A stretch of DNA of 64,000 nucleotides from Dirofilaria immitis (taxonomy: Eukaryota > Nematoda > Chromadorea > Rhabditida > Onchocercidae). Both the position numbers and the translations under genes were made by a program. The DNA lies in NCBI GenBank assembly GCA_024305405.1, contig JAKNDB010000109.1:496001-560000 (forward strand). The letters run 5' to 3'. The notes below the pieces were generated by a model, which was not told where the DNA came from, did no database searches, and worked only from the letters and a program-made list of their open reading frames with translations. Positions 15,301 to 26,877 of this stretch are shown in pieces (position 1 is the stretch's first letter; the number at the start of each line of letters is the position of its first letter).

Positions 15301-15631
15301 ATATTTATTATAAGGTAAGTATTGAATTGAATTTACTAATGTATAATCATCTATTTCATTTAACTTTTTTTTTTTTTTATTACAATTCATCGTTATGAAT
15401 TCAACATTCAGAATTAATTCATTTCCATCCTTATCATAAGTGATAAATTCTGATAATGAAATTTAATTTTCTTCATTCATTATTTTTAGGCCGATAGGTT
15501 ATTATTATGAAGATGATGATGAATATGATATGAAAACAATGTTTGTTGGTGAAGAGGAGAAAGAAATGGCGGAAAGGGTACGACATGCTCAAGCGCATAT
15601 GTATACGCCATCAAATAATAGGATTGATTAA
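349..15631 (+). CDS. Large EGF/LamG/HYR/sushi type I transmembrane protein (3' part, SVEP1-like extracellular architecture)
   Basis: Cell-surface adhesion or receptor-like protein; the 5' end lies outside the window. Exons read by eye: 349-519, 1150-1305, 1468-1589, 1974-2116, 2402-2554, 3565-3677, 3932-4046, 4155-4312, 4585-4858, 5817-5969, 6505-6656, 6926-7229, 7578-7694, 8413-8495, 8603-8826, 9058-9306, 9481-9628, 9913-10082, 10236-10391, 10552-10778, 10918-11064, 11267-11416, 11580-11676, 11943-12036, 12290-12451, 12856-13029, 13510-13696, 13888-13985, 14212-14376, 14761-14864, 15010-15221, 15490-15631. Domain order: GCC2/GCC3-like CxxC modules; about 14 EGF repeats (2.4-8.6 kb); LamG/pentraxin-like domain (8.6-9.6 kb); HYR module (about 10.0-10.4 kb); sushi-like exon (10.55 kb); more GCC2/GCC3 modules (12.3-14.0 kb); two EGFs; one helix rich in I and V (exon at 15010); acidic cytoplasmic tail ending in TAA at 15629. 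Single-base breaks occur near 4692, 5858 and 10024. SVEP1 shares the module set but lacks the membrane anchor, so orthology is only inferred. Confidence 0.9.
3280..3440. repeat. Degenerate intronic minisatellite
   Basis: About four diverged tandem copies of a unit of roughly 35-40 bp, recognisable by CATAAGTTTA...CTCAAACTTTTTATC, lie in the intron before the exon at 3565. No coding potential is seen. Confidence 0.6.
5000..5485. repeat. Intronic minisatellite, about 33-bp unit
   Basis: More than ten degenerate copies of a unit around TTCGATTATTTCATATTCGA followed by AATTTAATTTA fill the intron between exons 4585-4858 and 5817-5969. Copies differ by point changes and small indels. The rest of this intron is plain AT-rich sequence. 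Confidence 0.8.
6020..6350. repeat. Three diverged tandem copies of an about 110-bp intronic unit
   Basis: The phrase AAATTTAAAATTAAATTGTA and a following block containing AAAAATCGATTGTT recur about every 110 bp between exons 5817-5969 and 6505-6656. The copies are diverged, indicating an old local duplication. Confidence 0.6.
7750..8000. repeat. Degenerate intronic tandem repeat, about 50-bp unit
   Basis: Repeated phrases such as AATATCCTATCCTTGACTT and CTTATACTTGGCCTAAAAAT recur four to five times in the intron before the exon at 8413. Confidence 0.6.
12184..12334 (+). repeat. Tandem duplication (about 75 bp) spanning an intron/exon boundary
   Basis: 12184-12258 and 12259-12334 are near-identical. 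Each contains the intron end AAAATTTATAG, the splice acceptor and the first 35-40 bases of the same exon. The downstream copy (acceptor 12288-12289) is in frame and keeps the cysteine of its CxxG module. The upstream copy has TGC changed to TAC and, if used, would add 76 bases and shift the frame. It is therefore a decoy or decaying acceptor inside the receptor gene. Confidence 0.85.
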
Positions 15632-15923
15632 TTGATTATATTTATTAATTTTATTGATTAAAATCAAATGTATAAAAATAAAAAAGAAAAAAAAAGTGGA
15701 AGATGAAGAGAAAAAAAAGAAACAAAATTTCATATATAATTATTGTACGATAAAAATTTTTCCAATAAAATAATCAGTTAAAAAAAAAAAATGTAAAATT
15801 TTAAAATTATCAATAATCAATTATCAATTATATATATATATATATGAATAAAAGCTAATTGTTATAAAAATAAAATTTAAATTTTGAATTTTTCTTTTTT
15901 TTTTGAAATACCATCAAATTATT

Positions 15924-15981
<58 letters not shown>

Positions 15982-16921
15982 TTATCATTTATCATTGAGT
16001 TATCATTTTCAAATTTTTAACTTTTACATACATTTTATTTGATCAAATATTAAATCATAAAATTATAGGTGTAATTTTTTTTTTCTTTTTCATTCAATTA
16101 ATTCGTTGTATCGTTTTTATACAAATTATTTTTTTTTTTCTTCCTCCTTTCTGTTCATTATCATTTTTTCAAAAACTTTTCCTTTTTTTATTTTCTTACC
16201 TCCCTTCCTTCCTCACTCTTACTTCCTCTCTATGAATTTTAATCATTACCTTTTATAATAAACGAAATGTATAAATCAAAAATACCTGTCTAAAACTTTT
16301 TCTATCCTTTTTTTTTCATTCTTGTCGAAAAGGAGAGAGAAGAGTAATTATCTGTTATATGTTTGTCAAATAATAAAATTTTTATTTTTTTTTTTGTTGA
16401 ATTTGGTATTTGTATTTTTCTTTTTTTTTTTTTTTTTTTTGCTCAAATAAGGTAATGTAGTATACATATATATATATCGAAATAATGTGTATTTTTTGAA
16501 TTATATATTCAATAAATAAAATATATTTAACAAATTTCTTTTTTGTTTTGTTGTTGTTGTTGTTTATTTTTAACGGATTTAATAGGAAAACAAAACAAAA
16601 AAAAAATTAAACAATTTATAAGAAAATAAATAAATAAAAAGACAAACATATACATATATATATATAATCAATTATGCTAAAGAAATAGTTTTCTAATTTT
16701 GAAATATATAAATATATGCGTAAGCGCATATATTTATATATGTAAATGATAGGAATTATTTTTGCATGATAATGAGATTGAGCTTAAGATTTGATTTGAT
16801 GCATATATTTATTTATTTATTTATTTTAGTTTAAACTATTATTAGAATAAAACGATGTAATATTTAAAGTTTATAGCTAAGCGGAATGAAAAAATAGAAA
16901 TGAAATAAAATGAAAAGAGAT

Positions 16922-16960
<39 letters not shown>

Positions 16961-17226
16961 AAAAAAATCGTAAAATTATATATTTTAAATTTGTAGTGGA
17001 ATTTTTTTTTTTTTTAAATTAAATGATAAAAGAAGAAATAAACAATGTCGAGAATTGATAAATGCTATTTTGCCAGCATGAATAATTCAAACTTACTAAA
17101 CATAAACCTAAAATTGTAAGATTGAAAAAAGAAAACGAAAGTTAATTTTACGATATATTTATTATTGCGATTTATTTACTGCACTTCGAGACTAACTGAT
17201 GAATATTAATTGTACAGAAGCAGTAG
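15632..17226. other. 3' UTR and spacer, AT-rich with simple repeats
   Basis: This follows the receptor gene stop. AATAAA-type poly(A) signals lie near 15763 and 15847. A (TA)n run occupies about 15925-15979 and a (GA)n run about 16924-16954. No conserved reading frame is visible. Confidence 0.7.
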
Positions 17227-17249
17227 ATAGTAGTGGTAGTAGTAGCAGC

Positions 17250-17296
<47 letters not shown>

Positions 17297-17297
17297 C

Positions 17298-17380
<83 letters not shown>

Positions 17381-17500
17381 CAGTAGTAGTAGTAGTAGTA
17401 GTAGTAGTAGCAGCAGTAGTAGTAGTAGTAGTAGTGAGTAGTAGCAGTAGTAGTAGTAGTAGTAGTAGTAGTAGCTGTTGTTGTTGTTGTTGTTGTTGTA
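17227..17500. repeat. Long (GTA/AGT)n microsatellite followed by (TGT)n
   Basis: About 80 near-perfect AGT triplets with a few AGC interruptions end in eight TGT triplets. The open frames on both strands here (poly-Ser, poly-Val, poly-Leu, poly-Tyr) are products of the repeat, not genes. Confidence 0.97.
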
Positions 17501-18272
17501 GTAGTAGTTAACAAACAACAGCAGCTGCTATATGCATGGATTAATGCAATGTGGCAGAGTTTTAATAGCGGTAGCAAGCTGTGACTTATGCGTGCTGCTA
17601 GGCTGAGAATGGATAATGCGAATGGATGGCAAATCTGCAAGCAACAACGCGACAACAGTAGCAATTCAAAATGCTGCAATTTTAGCTATCTAGCATGCTA
17701 GACATCATCGTCATCATCATCATCATCATTATCATCACCGTCATTGTAATCATTGTCATTGTTATCATTGTCGTCATCAACATTGTCATTGTCATTGTCA
17801 TTGTCATCATCATCATCATCATTATCATCGTCATCATTATCATCATCATCATCATCATCATCATCATCGTCATCATCGTCATCACTTATAAATGGTTCTT
17901 CTCATTTTCCCTTTCTGGATCAACAATGTCCCCTCTCTCCTCATCTCATCTTGCCTTCTTCCGTCTTCTTTCCACTCTTATGAACATTACAGCTTGGAGA
18001 CTATGAAAGCCTAGCTATTGCTCCATATAGCTGCTGCTGGCCAACTCTCCCTGATTGTCCCTTTTCTATCCTTCAAAGTAAGAAGCCTCCTGTTTTCAGG
18101 GTGGAGTTTGAGGATTTCCTTAAGTGTCACACCTCTGATGTCCCTCCTCTCTATGGATCTATGTGTGTCTATGTGAGCGTGTATGTGTGTGTCTGTCGCA
18201 GAGCTTTTTGCTTTACGTTGAAAGCCCAGAAACGGAGCGGCCGCATCTCAGTGCATCGTATACTTTGGGCAA
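17501..18272. promoter_or_regulatory. Upstream region of the ONECUT gene with an (ATC)n/(ATTGTC)n microsatellite
   Basis: 17704-17884 is a run of ATC triplets mixed with ATTGTC units. 17885-18272 is visibly less AT-rich than the surroundings and runs directly into the ATG at 18273, so it probably holds the promoter and 5' UTR (inference). No TATA box or other specific element was identified. Confidence 0.45.
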
Positions 18273-20070
18273 ATGGAAGGACTGGAATCATCAGGCCCGA
18301 TGACCAGTAACAGTTCGGATCCGTTACTATCGGCCACATTACCAAGTTCATCACCCCCGCAACCGGATAGCTACCGAAATCATATTCACGACGATAGTTA
18401 TTCAGGCCATAGTCGTAGTAGTCCGCATAATCAAACTGCTGGTACAGCAACAGCATTCAATCAGTACACGACGTTGACACCTCTTCAACCACTTCCACCT
18501 ATTTCAACAGTTACTAATTCATCTGTTAAATTTAACCGTTCTACAGCAAGTCCTGCGGTAAGTGAATCAGCCTCAGGTACACCATCTAGTGGTAGCCTAT
18601 TTTTCCAGCAAACTCCAACAAGTTCTATGCCAAGTTCCTTGAATTTCGGTTCATTTGCGTATAATGTAAACATCAAATATGTTTATGATATGAAAAATGA
18701 ACCGGATACAGAAGATGGTCAACCAACTGATTCGAACAATGATAATAGGAATGAATATACGACACCCGTTACTTTACATCAACAGCTTCATCAATTAGCT
18801 GAACCGTTTTCACCTTCACAATCACCTTATGTACCATCATATAGCGGTGTCCTGGAACCGAAACAGGAAAAATTGGATTTTATCAGTTCAACTTCCTACA
18901 ATACTTTTAATGGTCCAAGCGATATCTTAGATGCAGAAACAATGGAAACCGTCAAAAGGGTTCCTTTTTAACCATTTCTCTTTTTTTTTTTTTTTTGAAT
19001 GTTTTAGCCCTAAATTATCAGCTAATGTATTAATTGATAATTTTCAAATTTTTTGATAATATTAAAAGTTAGAAATTTAAGAGATAATATTTCTGATGAA
19101 AGATTAATATTTGTGCATTGAATAGCTTATCATAATTCGAGAAAAAAATATCATTGAGATAAAAACTACATGCAAATTCTTGAATATTATTGATATTATG
19201 ATAGGAGTAATAAATTTGTTAATTATATCAGCAACAATAAATTTATTATCAGTTACACGATTATTATTTTTTTCCTTATTGAATTTAGAATATTAGTTTA
19301 ATTTATTATTTTGATAAAAATTTCAGAATGGTTCATCACCATTACAAACTGATACAATATCGCATGCCGGATCACCGGATTCCGGTAGCGATATGGATGA
19401 GCTAAATACAAAGATCTTGCACAAAGGATTTCCGCTGAACTTAAACGATATTCAATTCCCCAAGCAATCTTTGCACAACGTGTTTTATGCAGGTTTCTTA
19501 TCAGTTTTTTTTTTTTTTTTTTTTTCAAATCTTTATTTTTTATCATTAATAAGATCATTTAGGAAAATATATAAATCATTAAGGACTATCTATCTCATTC
19601 ATCTCCTACAAAAATATATCCTACAATTTAATAAGAGTATTATTTTTTTTACATCAAATATTTAGACATGATGAAATTTTTGATAAAATATTTTCAATTT
19701 GATTGATCAAATTTGATTGATCATATTATCAGTTCAATCAAATCATCATTTATATTTTAATTCATCTATTAGTGATTAGTGATGATATTGGAAAAAAATA
19801 TGATACGATTAATTTGTTCTATTTAAATTTAGCTTTATTTAAATATTTTCTTTCTTTAACAATATCATCTCTTCGTCTTTATCCTTCTTTTCTCGATCTG
19901 TTTATATATACATATATATTAATTAATTCCAATATTATATACGCTTGAACAAATATTACATATTCAAATTTTCCTCCCTTAATTGGAATCATATCTACTC
20001 ATGCGATCGCACTTCAAAAAAAAAAAAAAAAAAGCAATTCTCGATGATACGACAATTTTTACAAAGGTAT

Positions 20071-20110
<40 letters not shown>

Positions 20111-22457
20111 AAGAGAAAGAGAAAGAGAAAATTCAAACAAATATATATATTTGTTACTAAAAATTTTGCTATTTTAAAAAAAGGAATATTATATGTAAAT
20201 AATTATTTTTTAACTTTGCAATTTTTAACAATTTATAAGCTTATATAAATAAAATATTGAAAAAAAAAAAATGAGCAAATAATATTTGAATAGTTTTTTT
20301 TTTTTTTTTCATTCTCGGATTTTTTTTTCTTTTCTCGTTTATCTCATTTCGGGAATGTTTCTTTTCTTCTTCTAACTAAATAAGCAAAAAAAAAAAAAAA
20401 AAAAAGGGGAATGGGGAGAAGGAAAAAGCGGCAATTTCTAGCGAAAATATTTAGTTTATAGTTGTTAGTTAGTTCCAAAATAAACTCTCGAATAATTTCA
20501 TATATACGAATAATCTTTAATCTTTTTTAGGTCACAAGGGACACTTTCGGATTTATTAAGAAATCCAAAACCATGGTCAAAACTGAAAAGTGGTCGTGAA
20601 ACATTTCGTCGTATGGCAAAATGGTTACAGGAACCGGAATTTCAACGAATGTCCGCTTTACGTTTAGCGGGTAAATTTTAATTTTTATTTTACCTATTTT
20701 TTTAATTTAATAATTTTAAATTATTAGCAATTTGTTTGTTTGTTTGTTTGTTTGTTTGTTTGTTTGTTTTCTGTCTTTTTTTCAACTAAAAATTTATTCA
20801 TAATTTGAAAATAGTGCTGGAAAAAGAAGAAGTTTTATTATTTTATAGCATGAATATGAATATTTATTGATGCTTATTTTAAGTATTACATATGAGAAAT
20901 TGAAATATTCGAAATAATTTTTCATTTTTAACAATTAATCAATTATCATTTTGTATTGATTAAATTTAATCTCGAAGATATTATTGAAAATATTATTCTT
21001 GAAGAAAATTGCGTAATGAAGAAGGGAAAAAGATAGAAAAGAAAAAAGAAAAGTCTGGAAAATTTTAATTTAAAAGAAAAAAATTTATTTATTTATTTTT
21101 AATCAACTCAAAATCACAAATTTAACATAACATTCACAATTGCTGGTTTGGGACAAAAATGAAATAAAATTGTATAGATGATGACATATGTCCTTGATAG
21201 TAAGTAAGCATGATATTTTGCTGATGATAATGATGATGATGATGATGATGATGCTGATGATGTTGTTGATGTTGATGATGTTGATGATGTTGATATTGAT
21301 GTTGAATGGTTGTGATATTGCGATATTGAACGATGATGAAAATTTGCGTATATGTTACAGCTAGCAATAATGTGAATGGTAGTAGTAGTAGTGGTAGGTA
21401 GTAGTAGTTAGTAGTAGTAGATAGGATCGGATAAGAAGGGTGACACGAAATTTAGATTAATGAGCCAAGCTGCAGCTGCTATTTTTACCCCACAGATGGT
21501 GATTTTTGGTTCAATCCTTCATCTGCGGGATTCCACTTATTTTTACCATCTAATTGTTTTTTTTTTTTTTTTTGACCTCGATTCACCTTTTTATTTTCAT
21601 CCATTTCATGTATTCATCCATCCTTTCTTCGATTACCTTTTTCAATTTTCCCTTTTTATTACCTATAAAATATATATATTTATATATCTAAAATATTTTA
21701 CCTTTTTTTTTCTCCTAGCAATTAAGAAATTATTTCTAACAAATATGGCTTAATTAAACATCCTCAAACATTTATGCAAAATACATCATCATCTTATTGT
21801 TACATTGAATAAACGAGAAAAAGGAAAAGAAGAAGAAAATGATTCAGGATACAATAACAATAACCTGATAATTATCATTCAATTTACAAACTATTTTAAT
21901 TTAGCTCCATTGTAATATTTACGTTTTTTCCACCCTCCCCCCTGCCCCCTCCTCTTCTTCTACAGAATAATCGAAATACAGTTTACTTAATATAACTTTC
22001 TTAGCTATTTTGTCAATTTCATCGATTAGATATCTATGAAAATATAAATAAATAATTTCTTTTTTTGTCATTCGTTTTTGTTTTTGTTTTTTTTAGGAAA
22101 AATAAAATAAACAAAAGTTATCAAAAATAACAATAATTATTTTAGCAAATTGATAATTAATTTTTATCATTTTTCCTTTACCCAAAATATAATTTATAGT
22201 TTTTGTGAATTTTTTTTTGTTTATTTATTCTTTTCGTTTTCCTTTTTTTTTTTTTTTTAATTCTTATTTATTATTGGTAAAAATTAGCACTATATTTTGT
22301 AGTTAACAGAAAAAAAAGTTTTTTTGCTCTTTTCTAGAATAATTCATTTAACAATCGAAGCAGTAGTAATTTTATGATGATAATTTATTCGTTGAATAAT
22401 TTGCACATCAAACAAGATTAGTAATTGATATAGTAGAGATGGGTTATGGTAAACAAG

Positions 22458-22489
<32 letters not shown>

Positions 22490-22566
22490 GTCATCATCAT
22501 CATCATCGTCATCATCATCATCATCGTCATCATCATCGTCATCATCATCATCATCGTCATCATCGT

Positions 22567-22607
<41 letters not shown>

Positions 22608-25600
22608 TATCATACGCAGAGTAGAAGCTGTATCGTAATATTATCATTTCTTAAAGCATTTCTAACATCTTTCGCGTATTTTTAAAGTTACACTTTGCCT
22701 AATTCAATTATATTTCTCAATACGTCTCTTTTAAGAAAAGTTTTAAGCTTTTCTTAAAAGTATGAACTTTGATTCATTTTCTTAAAAGTATAAACTTTGA
22801 TTCAATTTGTCTCTTTAAATATTATTAATTTTTTAAAATACTAACTTTCAGATGTCACTTTTTATAAGCAATTCATTCGTATTGATTTATATACAAATTT
22901 CTATAAGAAAGAAAAAAGAAAACAAAATAAAAAAATCTTACTTATCGATAAAATGTGATAAGAGCAGAAAAAAAAGAAAGGAAATAAGGAAAAAGTTAAA
23001 AGAAATGATAAGAGAGTATTAAATGAATTTTTTTTTTTGTGCTACAATTATTTATTAGAATATATTTTGTTGTTCTTTTTGAAATCTATGTTAAATCTAA
23101 CAGATGATAATGATGATGACAATGCTAATATTACCGATAATTAAACTAGATAAGTAATTATTAGGCTCAGGTCATCGGTAAATGCATCTTTTAATCATTT
23201 CTTCCATATAACATGAAAAAAAAAAAAAGAAAAACGGATGAAACCCGTAACATACACGCACGGACATACACATACACATAAATATATATAAATCCTACAT
23301 ACATACATACAAACATACATCTTGCATTCATTAATAATGCATCACCCCTGTTCCAGATGTTCAATTTCTCCATCGCTTCATGCTTATTTCTCAATGGTTC
23401 ATAAAAATTTAATTCCTAGCAAACTTTGCCTACGGTTATTCCATTTAATTTATCCCGGAGAGAAATTAAAAAAAGTAGGGATTCGAGATATTACTATTAT
23501 TATTATTATTGTTTATTTTTGAATATTTTTGATATTTGATAAATGATATTGATTTTTGCTGAAGAAAGAAAGGGAAAACAAAAACCAAAAATTGATCAAC
23601 AAAATATATTTATTTCTAATCATATATATACCATTGATTATAGATTTTTTCTTTTTTTTTTGTGAAAATTTTGAAAAAAAATAGAAAAGAATAGGAAAAG
23701 AAAGAAAGAAAAAAATTGTCAATCAATTTTGATGTCTTTTTTTTTTTTTTTAGAAAAGTATTATGCTAAAATATCAAAATTTTATTGTTTAAAATTAAAT
23801 GATCCAAAAAAAAAGGATCAAATTTTACGTGATCAGATTTATACATATATATATATATATGTATACTCATATTTCAAAATAATTATAGGCTGAATATAAC
23901 TTATACCCCCTTTTATCCCCTCTCCTCCCTCCCCTCTCCTCTTACCCGAAATAATTGTCGCAGATTTTTTTATGAGCAAGAAGAGCACATACACACATAC
24001 ATATATATCCCGTTATATGTCTATCATGTCTGTCGTCCGCATATTTAGGTCTCATCGAGGGAATTTGTTGAGGAAGAAAGATTGCTAGATTTCTTCTTAG
24101 CTTACTTTGTAACCCATTCATCATCAAACATCATTATTTTCAATTCGAAATTTCAAATGATTTACTAACTAACAATAAGATAAAAGCAGTAAGTGAAATA
24201 ATGTTTTGCTACATTAAAAGTTACATTATGCAAATTTTATTGGATCTAAATTGTTTTTTTTCTTTACTATTTTGAGAAATATTATAATAAATGAAAATTT
24301 TGGAATAAATTTCAAACAGATCGAATAATACCATTCTTTTATATTTGATCAGTTGTGCTAAGTTTATAATATCAAAGATTACCCGATCACTTTGTTATTA
24401 TATAATAAATGACCAGAGTATATTAATGTAACTTAAAAAAAAAAAAAAGAAAATCATACAAAAGTTTATCATAAACTGGTTATTTTGAATTTTATGATAA
24501 TATTAAAATTATATACATTCACCTGTTCTCCTATTATTATTATTATTATTTCGTGATTGAATGATGACTAATTATCGTAGTAATTATTTATGCTAAAAGG
24601 TCAAGTTTCCGACTATGAATTAATGAGTATTACTGTAAAATTTTATTTTGTAAGAAAGTGCTATTGATTGATGTTTTCGGATGATGGTTTTTAATGTTTT
24701 TTGATACAATTAATTATAGCTTATATTGAATATTTCAAAAAAAAAAAATTAAATGACTATCTGTGATTTAATAGGACTAATATATAAAATATGTATGTCT
24801 TTTTTTTCTTTCTCTCTCTTCCCTTCCTCTCTCTCTCTCATTCCCTTTAAATTTTTTTTTTTTTTGAGAAAATTATCAAATTGATGTTTACTCTTTCGTT
24901 TTCATGAATAGATTATATATTGTTTGGGAAAATTGCATATATATATATATATATATTAATCATTTATTAACAAATGTTTGAACTCTTTTTTTTTTTTCAA
25001 ACAATCGATAAATTTTAAGAGAAAATTACAAATTATTAATTATTATATATATACATTTTAAAAAAAATCGGTTTTAAAAATTTAATTACTAATTAAGAAT
25101 AATTAAATTATTAATTAATTATTAATTATTATTAATTAATTGTTAATTTAGCATGTAAACGAAAAGATGAGCAACAAATTAACGGTGCATCACAATCGGC
25201 AACACCAAAAAACCACGCTTAGTATTCACCGATATTCAAAGACGTACATTGCAGGTGGGCCAGTTGCAGGTGCTAATTGATATTTGCAAAAAAAAAAAAA
25301 ACGAAATTTTTATTTCATTTTTCCTTTTTTTCCCCCTCCCCGCCCCTCCCTCCATATTTTATTTTATGAATTATTATAAATATTGTTGATATTTGCAAAA
25401 ATTATTAATTTTGCGGAACAAAAAAAAAATAAAAAGTTTTAAAATTTAAATATTAAATTATTCCAAAAAAAAAAAAATAGAATAATATTATAATGAAAAT
25501 GCTGCATTTTCTATACATTTATATAGATATAGATATATAGATATATTTTAAGAATTTTATAACAAAATTCTTAAAATATTCTAATTTGACGAGGATTTAA

Positions 25601-26629
25601 TCAATAAATAATTTTAGGCTAAGAATTTATACTATTTAAATTTCATTTTCTATTTTCTTCTTATTGTTTTTTTCTTTTTCTTTTTTCTTTTTTTGAAGTT
25701 TATTTCAAAATTTAACTGTACTTTTAGTCTATAGTTAATCTTTCGATTATTTTATTGTTGTTCTTTTTTACTATCAATATTTTAATAATTAATCAGTTAT
25801 GTGCGTATCCGTTTCCTTCTTCGTTTCTCGGAAGCAATCAATTATTATCAATTATCAGTAACGAAGAAGGAAAAAAAAAATCATCACAGGACCAATCTTT
25901 CAGATACATTTACAAGCAGGAAGGTGGTATGTTAGCCTTGCTCGAGCTATTTCGGACTTAAAATATATTCATTGCCAATATAGTTCGGGAAACGTCAATA
26001 CATAAAACTTTCATTCTTAATCTTTTTTTTTTTTCGAGAGAGAGAGAGAGTGAGAGAGAGAAAAATTTAGATTAAATTAATTAGGAATGAATAATCGTAA
26101 AAATATAGGTTTGTTTAATTTTCAATACATATGAGAAGAAAATATGAATTTTTTCTCACTGAATTATCATATATATATATATATATATATATTTTTTCAT
26201 GATATTATATCACATTTATTATCATATCTTTTTAATCATATCTTTTATAATTATTATGCAAATTTATTGAATATTAACAAAAGTATCAATTTTTTTTTCC
26301 GCTTTTTTTCCCACAATTAACAAATTATTATCAAATAGAAAATGAATTTTAACAAATGGATAAAAAGAAGAAAAAAAAATTAAAATTTAACTCGTACAAC
26401 TGTTATTTATCAAATATCAAAAATTAAAAATGTTTGAGATAATTTTTATTTTATTTTATTTTTTTTTTTTTTATAGGCAATATTTAAAGAAACGAAACGA
26501 CCATCACGAGAAATGCAATTAACAATATCACAACAATTACAATTAGATCCAACAACGGTTGCTAATTTTTTATGAATGCCCGTCGTCGTGGTCATGATCG
26601 TAGTAGGCAAGAGGAAGAACAACAAGAGC

Positions 26630-26669
<40 letters not shown>

Positions 26670-26733
26670 GTTACAACAATCACAACATGGACGACAACAA
26701 GAGCAACAACATCAACCAGAGCAACAACAACAA

Positions 26734-26784
<51 letters not shown>

Positions 26785-26877
26785 CCGCAACAACAAGAAG
26801 TAGTGCTTAATTCGAATACAACTAGTGAAACAATTCTTGGTCCTATACCACCTCCACCTGTTTTTGAGCAATTATAA
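18273..26877 (+). CDS. ONECUT-family transcription factor (CUT domain plus homeodomain)
   Basis: Nuclear DNA-binding protein of the ONECUT class (nematode relatives include ceh-38 and ceh-48; which one is unresolved). Exons: 18273-18959, 19327-19492, 20531-20670, 25152-25254, 26477-26877. Exon 1 (about 229 residues) is a Ser/Pro/Thr/Gln-rich disordered region. The CUT domain spans exons 2-4 (DELNTK..DLAQRISAEL, then SQGTLSDLLRNPKPWSKLKS and FRRMAKWLQEPEFQRMSALR). The linker ACKRKDEQ leads to a divergent homeodomain (PRLVFTDIQRRTL, TVANFFMNARRR with F48 and M50), then polyQ and a short hydrophobic C terminus ending in TAA. Intron 3 is 4.5 kb and packed with microsatellites. Three single-base deficits (19410-19412, 25207-25212, 26566-26571), each in an A or T run, break the literal frame inside the two DNA-binding domains; adding one base each restores the family sequence. 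Confidence 0.94.
20075..20130. repeat. (GA)n microsatellite in ONECUT intron 3
   Basis: An almost uninterrupted GA run grades into GAGAAA units. Confidence 0.9.
20731..20769. repeat. (TTTG)n microsatellite
   Basis: About ten perfect TTTG/GTTT tetramers lie in ONECUT intron 3. Confidence 0.9.
21222..21420. repeat. (GAT)n/(TGATGT)n and (GTA)n microsatellites
   Basis: A GAT-rich block at about 21222-21303 is followed by short GTA runs near 21378-21420. Both are in ONECUT intron 3. A His/Gln-rich open frame on the minus strand is a product of the repeat. Confidence 0.85.
22460..22612. repeat. (ATC)n microsatellite
   Basis: About 50 ATC triplets with regular GTC interruptions lie in ONECUT intron 3. 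Same motif class as the repeat upstream of the gene (17704-17884) and the one at 50668-50741. Confidence 0.95.
26620..26790 (+). repeat. CAA/CAG-type repeat encoding polyQ
   Basis: Two blocks of CAA triplets with few CAG interruptions encode about 40 glutamines after the ONECUT homeodomain. The reading frame continues past it to an ordinary C terminus, so it is part of the protein. The mostly CAA composition suggests selection or drift for the amino acid rather than a pure CAG expansion. Confidence 0.9.

Noticed and set aside
17192..17679. Open frames of up to 157 codons on both strands (poly-Ser, poly-Val, poly-Leu, poly-Tyr)
   Set aside because: They exist only because a triplet microsatellite lacks stop codons in several frames; no non-repeat coding sequence is attached.
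22728..22760. 13-bp inverted repeat with adjoining 27-bp direct duplication in ONECUT intron 3
   Set aside because: Short, A/T-rich and of a kind expected by chance in this composition.
18273..26877. ONECUT gene as a pseudogene
   Set aside because: Codons outside the three runs are conserved, splice sites are intact and the C-terminal frame is open; the defects share the window-wide error signature.
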